This document shows, in pieces, positions 62,263 to 64,000 of a DNA stretch of 64,000 nucleotides. A program made the position numbers and the translations under genes. This stretch comes from Symbiodinium kawagutii (taxonomy: Eukaryota; Sar; Dinophyceae; Suessiales; Symbiodiniaceae), in assembly GCA_009767595.1 (NCBI GenBank), contig VSDK01015384.1, positions 318,915 to 382,914 on the forward strand. The letters are read 5' to 3'. Positions within the stretch are counted from its first letter, which is position 1. Each line of letters begins with the position of its first letter. Under the pieces are notes generated by a model. The model worked only from the letters and a program-made list of their open reading frames with translations. It searched no databases and was not told the origin of the DNA.

Positions 62263-64000
62263 GAGGAGATCGAGAACTACGAGATGCGGAAGTGGAGGAT
62301 CAGGACCTTGAAGATTGAGGAGACAACGGAAGAGGAAGAGAGGGTGAAGAAATGCTGGGAGATGTTCCCCAATGTACCTCTCCCGATTGTGGAGGCAGTC
62401 CCAGGACGAGGAGACTACGATCCAGCGAAGCTTCCGTGGAATCGAAGAAAGAGACGGCAGGTCGAACAAGCAAAGGTCGTTGTCGTGCACATCTACGCTG
62501 GAAAGAAAGATGAGGTGTGGAAGGCCATCGAACAGATGAGTGGAGTTTGCCTTTTGGAGGTCGAACTGAGCCAAGGGGGCGACATGAGGTGCGAGCATCT
62601 TATGGGGTACCTGCAGGAGTTGAGTGAGAAGGGGAGGATTGACGTGCTTTTGGCAGGACCTCCTTGCCGCACAGTGTCCCTTTGCAGGTTTCGTCATGGA
62701 ACAGATGGAGGACCTCGACCTCTTCGAGCCCGCGATGGAGTGGAAAGGTTCGGACTCAAAGGGTTGACTCGCAGGGAACAGGACCTCGCAGAAGGAGATG
62801 CGGTGCTGTGGCTGAAAGCTGTCTACCTTCAGAGGCTTGGGAAAGAGAAGAACCCAGCGATGGAGTGCATGTTCGAGCAGCCAGAAGATCCGCAAGAGTA
62901 TGTGGAGAAAGGAGAGAGCATACATCGAGGACTGGGGTTTCCAACCTTCTTGAACTGGCCGGAGACACAGGATATGGTGGAGAAGGGAGGACTTCGACGT
63001 ATCGGATGTGATCAAGGCCGCCTAGGTCATGAGACAAGAAAACCGACAGCTCTCATCACAGATATGCCGGAGGTGCTTGAAGTTGATGGGATGAGAGGGA
63101 AAGGAGGCGGTGAACAGTGGCCAGAAGGATTGGAGGGAAGACTTCAGAGGTCAAGGAGACTGGCATCATGGGCCCCAGGACTGAAGTGGACCATTGCGCG
63201 CGCTATTGAGAGGAAACTGGGACAGAAGGTCCGTGGCGAGGAAGTGGCCGTGAAGGCGGTTAAACCTGCCCAGAAGAAAGAGGCAGAGATGTGGAGGAGG
63301 CACTTCGCTGCGGGACACCTTCCGTATAGGAAGGACTGCGCAATCTGCGCAGAAGCAATGGGAAGAGACCGATGCCGCAAGAGGGTCAGTCACCCGGAGG
63401 TGTTTTGTTTGTCACTAGACATGGGAGGACCCTATGCGGAGGCGGTGGATCAGGATGGTGTGATGGTGAAGTATTTCCTGGCAGCGACATTGACGATCCC
63501 GGTGAAGAAGGGAGAAGCTTTGGTCGCCGGCATCGACAAGCTGAAGGGAGGACCGCAGGAGGACGAAGATGTGCGCACTGTCGACCAGATGATGGAGAAG
63601 GCTCTCGCAGAGTACCGAAGTGCAGAGGAGCCGGAACCTTGGGATCAGATAGTGGATGGGGAGATGGAAGGCCAGGCTGGTGAAGAACAGGCGGTGGAAG
63701 TGAATTGCCAGGTGAGAGCTGATCCAGACCTGGCGTTCATCGAAGAACTTCGTGACTGGCAAGTGTTCAATGTCACGTTGGCCATCCCGTTGGAGAACAG
63801 AAAAGCCAGCACCGTAGTCCAGGCAACATCGAGGTTGTATGCCAGGCTCCGGTCGCTCCATCTGCCGGTGCTGAGGATACACAGCGACAGGGCTCGGGAG
63901 TTTACCAGCAAGGAGTTTGGGCAATGGGCGAGGGCCAGAGATATCCACCAGACTTTCGCAGAGGGCGACGCACCCCAAGGGAATGCGCGCATCGAGAGGG
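62260..64000 (+). CDS. retrotransposon Pol: MTase-like region and integrase (partial)
   Basis: 580 codons, still open at the window end. Residues 72-270 resemble a Rossmann-type methyltransferase: HIYAG (77-81), GGDM (106-109), VLLAGPPCRTVS (129-140, Cys136), FEQPEDP (205-211), CDQGRLG and KPTALITD (250-268). The integrase follows: zinc finger H348-x4-H353-x6-C360-x2-C363, then Asp387 (LSLDMGGP), Asp543 (HSDRAREF) and Glu579 (ARIER), an exact D-35-E spacing. The gap of 155 residues between the first two Asp holds an acidic insertion (about 425-490). Reverse transcriptase and RNase H should follow outside the window. Confidence 0.85.
   Translation, partial: MEEIENYEMRKWRIRTLKIEETTEEEERVKKCWEMFPNVPLPIVEAVPGRGDYDPAKLPWNRRKRRQVEQAKVVVVHIYAGKKDEVWKAIEQMSGVCLLEVELSQGGDMRCEHLMGYLQELSEKGRIDVLLAGPPCRTVSLCRFRHGTDGGPRPLRARDGVERFGLKGLTRREQDLAEGDAVLWLKAVYLQRLGKEKNPAMECMFEQPEDPQEYVEKGESIHRGLGFPTFLNWPETQDMVEKGGLRRIGCDQGRLGHETRKPTALITDMPEVLEVDGMRGKGGGEQWPEGLEGRLQRSRRLASWAPGLKWTIARAIERKLGQKVRGEEVAVKAVKPAQKKEAEMWRRHFAAGHLPYRKDCAICAEAMGRDRCRKRVSHPEVFCLSLDMGGPYAEAVDQDGVMVKYFLAATLTIPVKKGEALVAGIDKLKGGPQEDEDVRTVDQMMEKALAEYRSAEEPEPWDQIVDGEMEGQAGEEQAVEVNCQVRADPDLAFIEELRDWQVFNVTLAIPLENRKASTVVQATSRLYARLRSLHLPVLRIHSDRAREFTSKEFGQWARARDIHQTFAEGDAPQGNARIER

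Larger units (their letters stand above)
59030..64000 (+). mobile_element. Ty1/copia-like LTR retrotransposon, 3' part missing
   Basis: Order of parts: coiled-coil Gag-like N-terminus, Gag capsid-like region with CCCH and CCHC zinc fingers, aspartic protease, methyltransferase-like region, HHCC finger and DDE integrase. Integrase directly after protease, before any reverse transcriptase, is the copia order. Composition is GC-rich compared with the host DNA. Reading frames are intact apart from two frame changes, so it is fairly young. Left limit approximate. Confidence 0.85.

Noticed and set aside
61350..63015. Long antisense and alternate-frame ORFs over gag and pol (up to 330 codons)
   Set aside because: They overlap frames with zinc fingers, protease and integrase motifs; GC-rich coding DNA often leaves shadows open.
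1..64000. CRISPR arrays, bacterial operons, rRNA genes, dinoflagellate spliced-leader sequence
   Set aside because: None seen by eye. A short spliced-leader remnant could be missed without a computed search.

Overview
The window looks like nuclear DNA from a eukaryotic alga, most likely a dinoflagellate (inference, about 0.6). Three things point there. First, a Ty1/copia-class retrotransposon at the right end has a CCCH plus CCHC Gag and a DGGAT protease, of the kind I associate with dinoflagellate elements. Second, there are many very short, GC-rich, exon-like islands (mostly 50-150 bp) separated by long AT-rich sequence packed with short inverted-repeat elements. Third, some introns are best explained with GC-AG splice sites. 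No bacterial gene arrangement, rRNA or CRISPR array was seen.

Layout. From about 0.1 to 52.2 kb nearly all convincing exon candidates read on the minus strand: flanking AG acceptor and GT/GC donor, open frame, often high GC at third positions. Between 53.6 and 58.6 kb most candidates read on the plus strand, so 52.2-53.7 kb may be a divergent strand switch between gene clusters. I could not recognise any protein family among these exons, nor say how many genes they form. One longer uninterrupted minus-strand ORF (217 codons, 42.7-43.4 kb) has a possible signal peptide and ten other cysteines.

The intervening DNA holds several families of about 80-230 bp inverted-repeat elements, named here F1-F8. 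For F3 and F4 the element termini coincide with splice sites of introns whose removal keeps the flanking exons in frame (4587-4811, 10623-10743, 28435-28549, 37418-37526, 50845-50992). This matches introners, intron-generating transposable elements known from dinoflagellates and other eukaryotes. Minisatellites (22, 93 and about 170-200 bp units), a GGGGT array, ATC and CAG tracts and many TA tracts fill much of the rest.

From about 59.1 kb to the window end lies a copia-like element on the plus strand: an N-terminal Gag-like ORF, a Gag-protease ORF with tandem zinc fingers, and, starting at a TGATG stop-start overlap, a Pol ORF that is still open at base 64000. Pol carries a methyltransferase-like region with a GPPC motif ahead of an integrase with an HHCC finger and a complete D, D-35-E triad. 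Reverse transcriptase, RNase H and the 3' LTR lie beyond the window. No 5' LTR could be defined.
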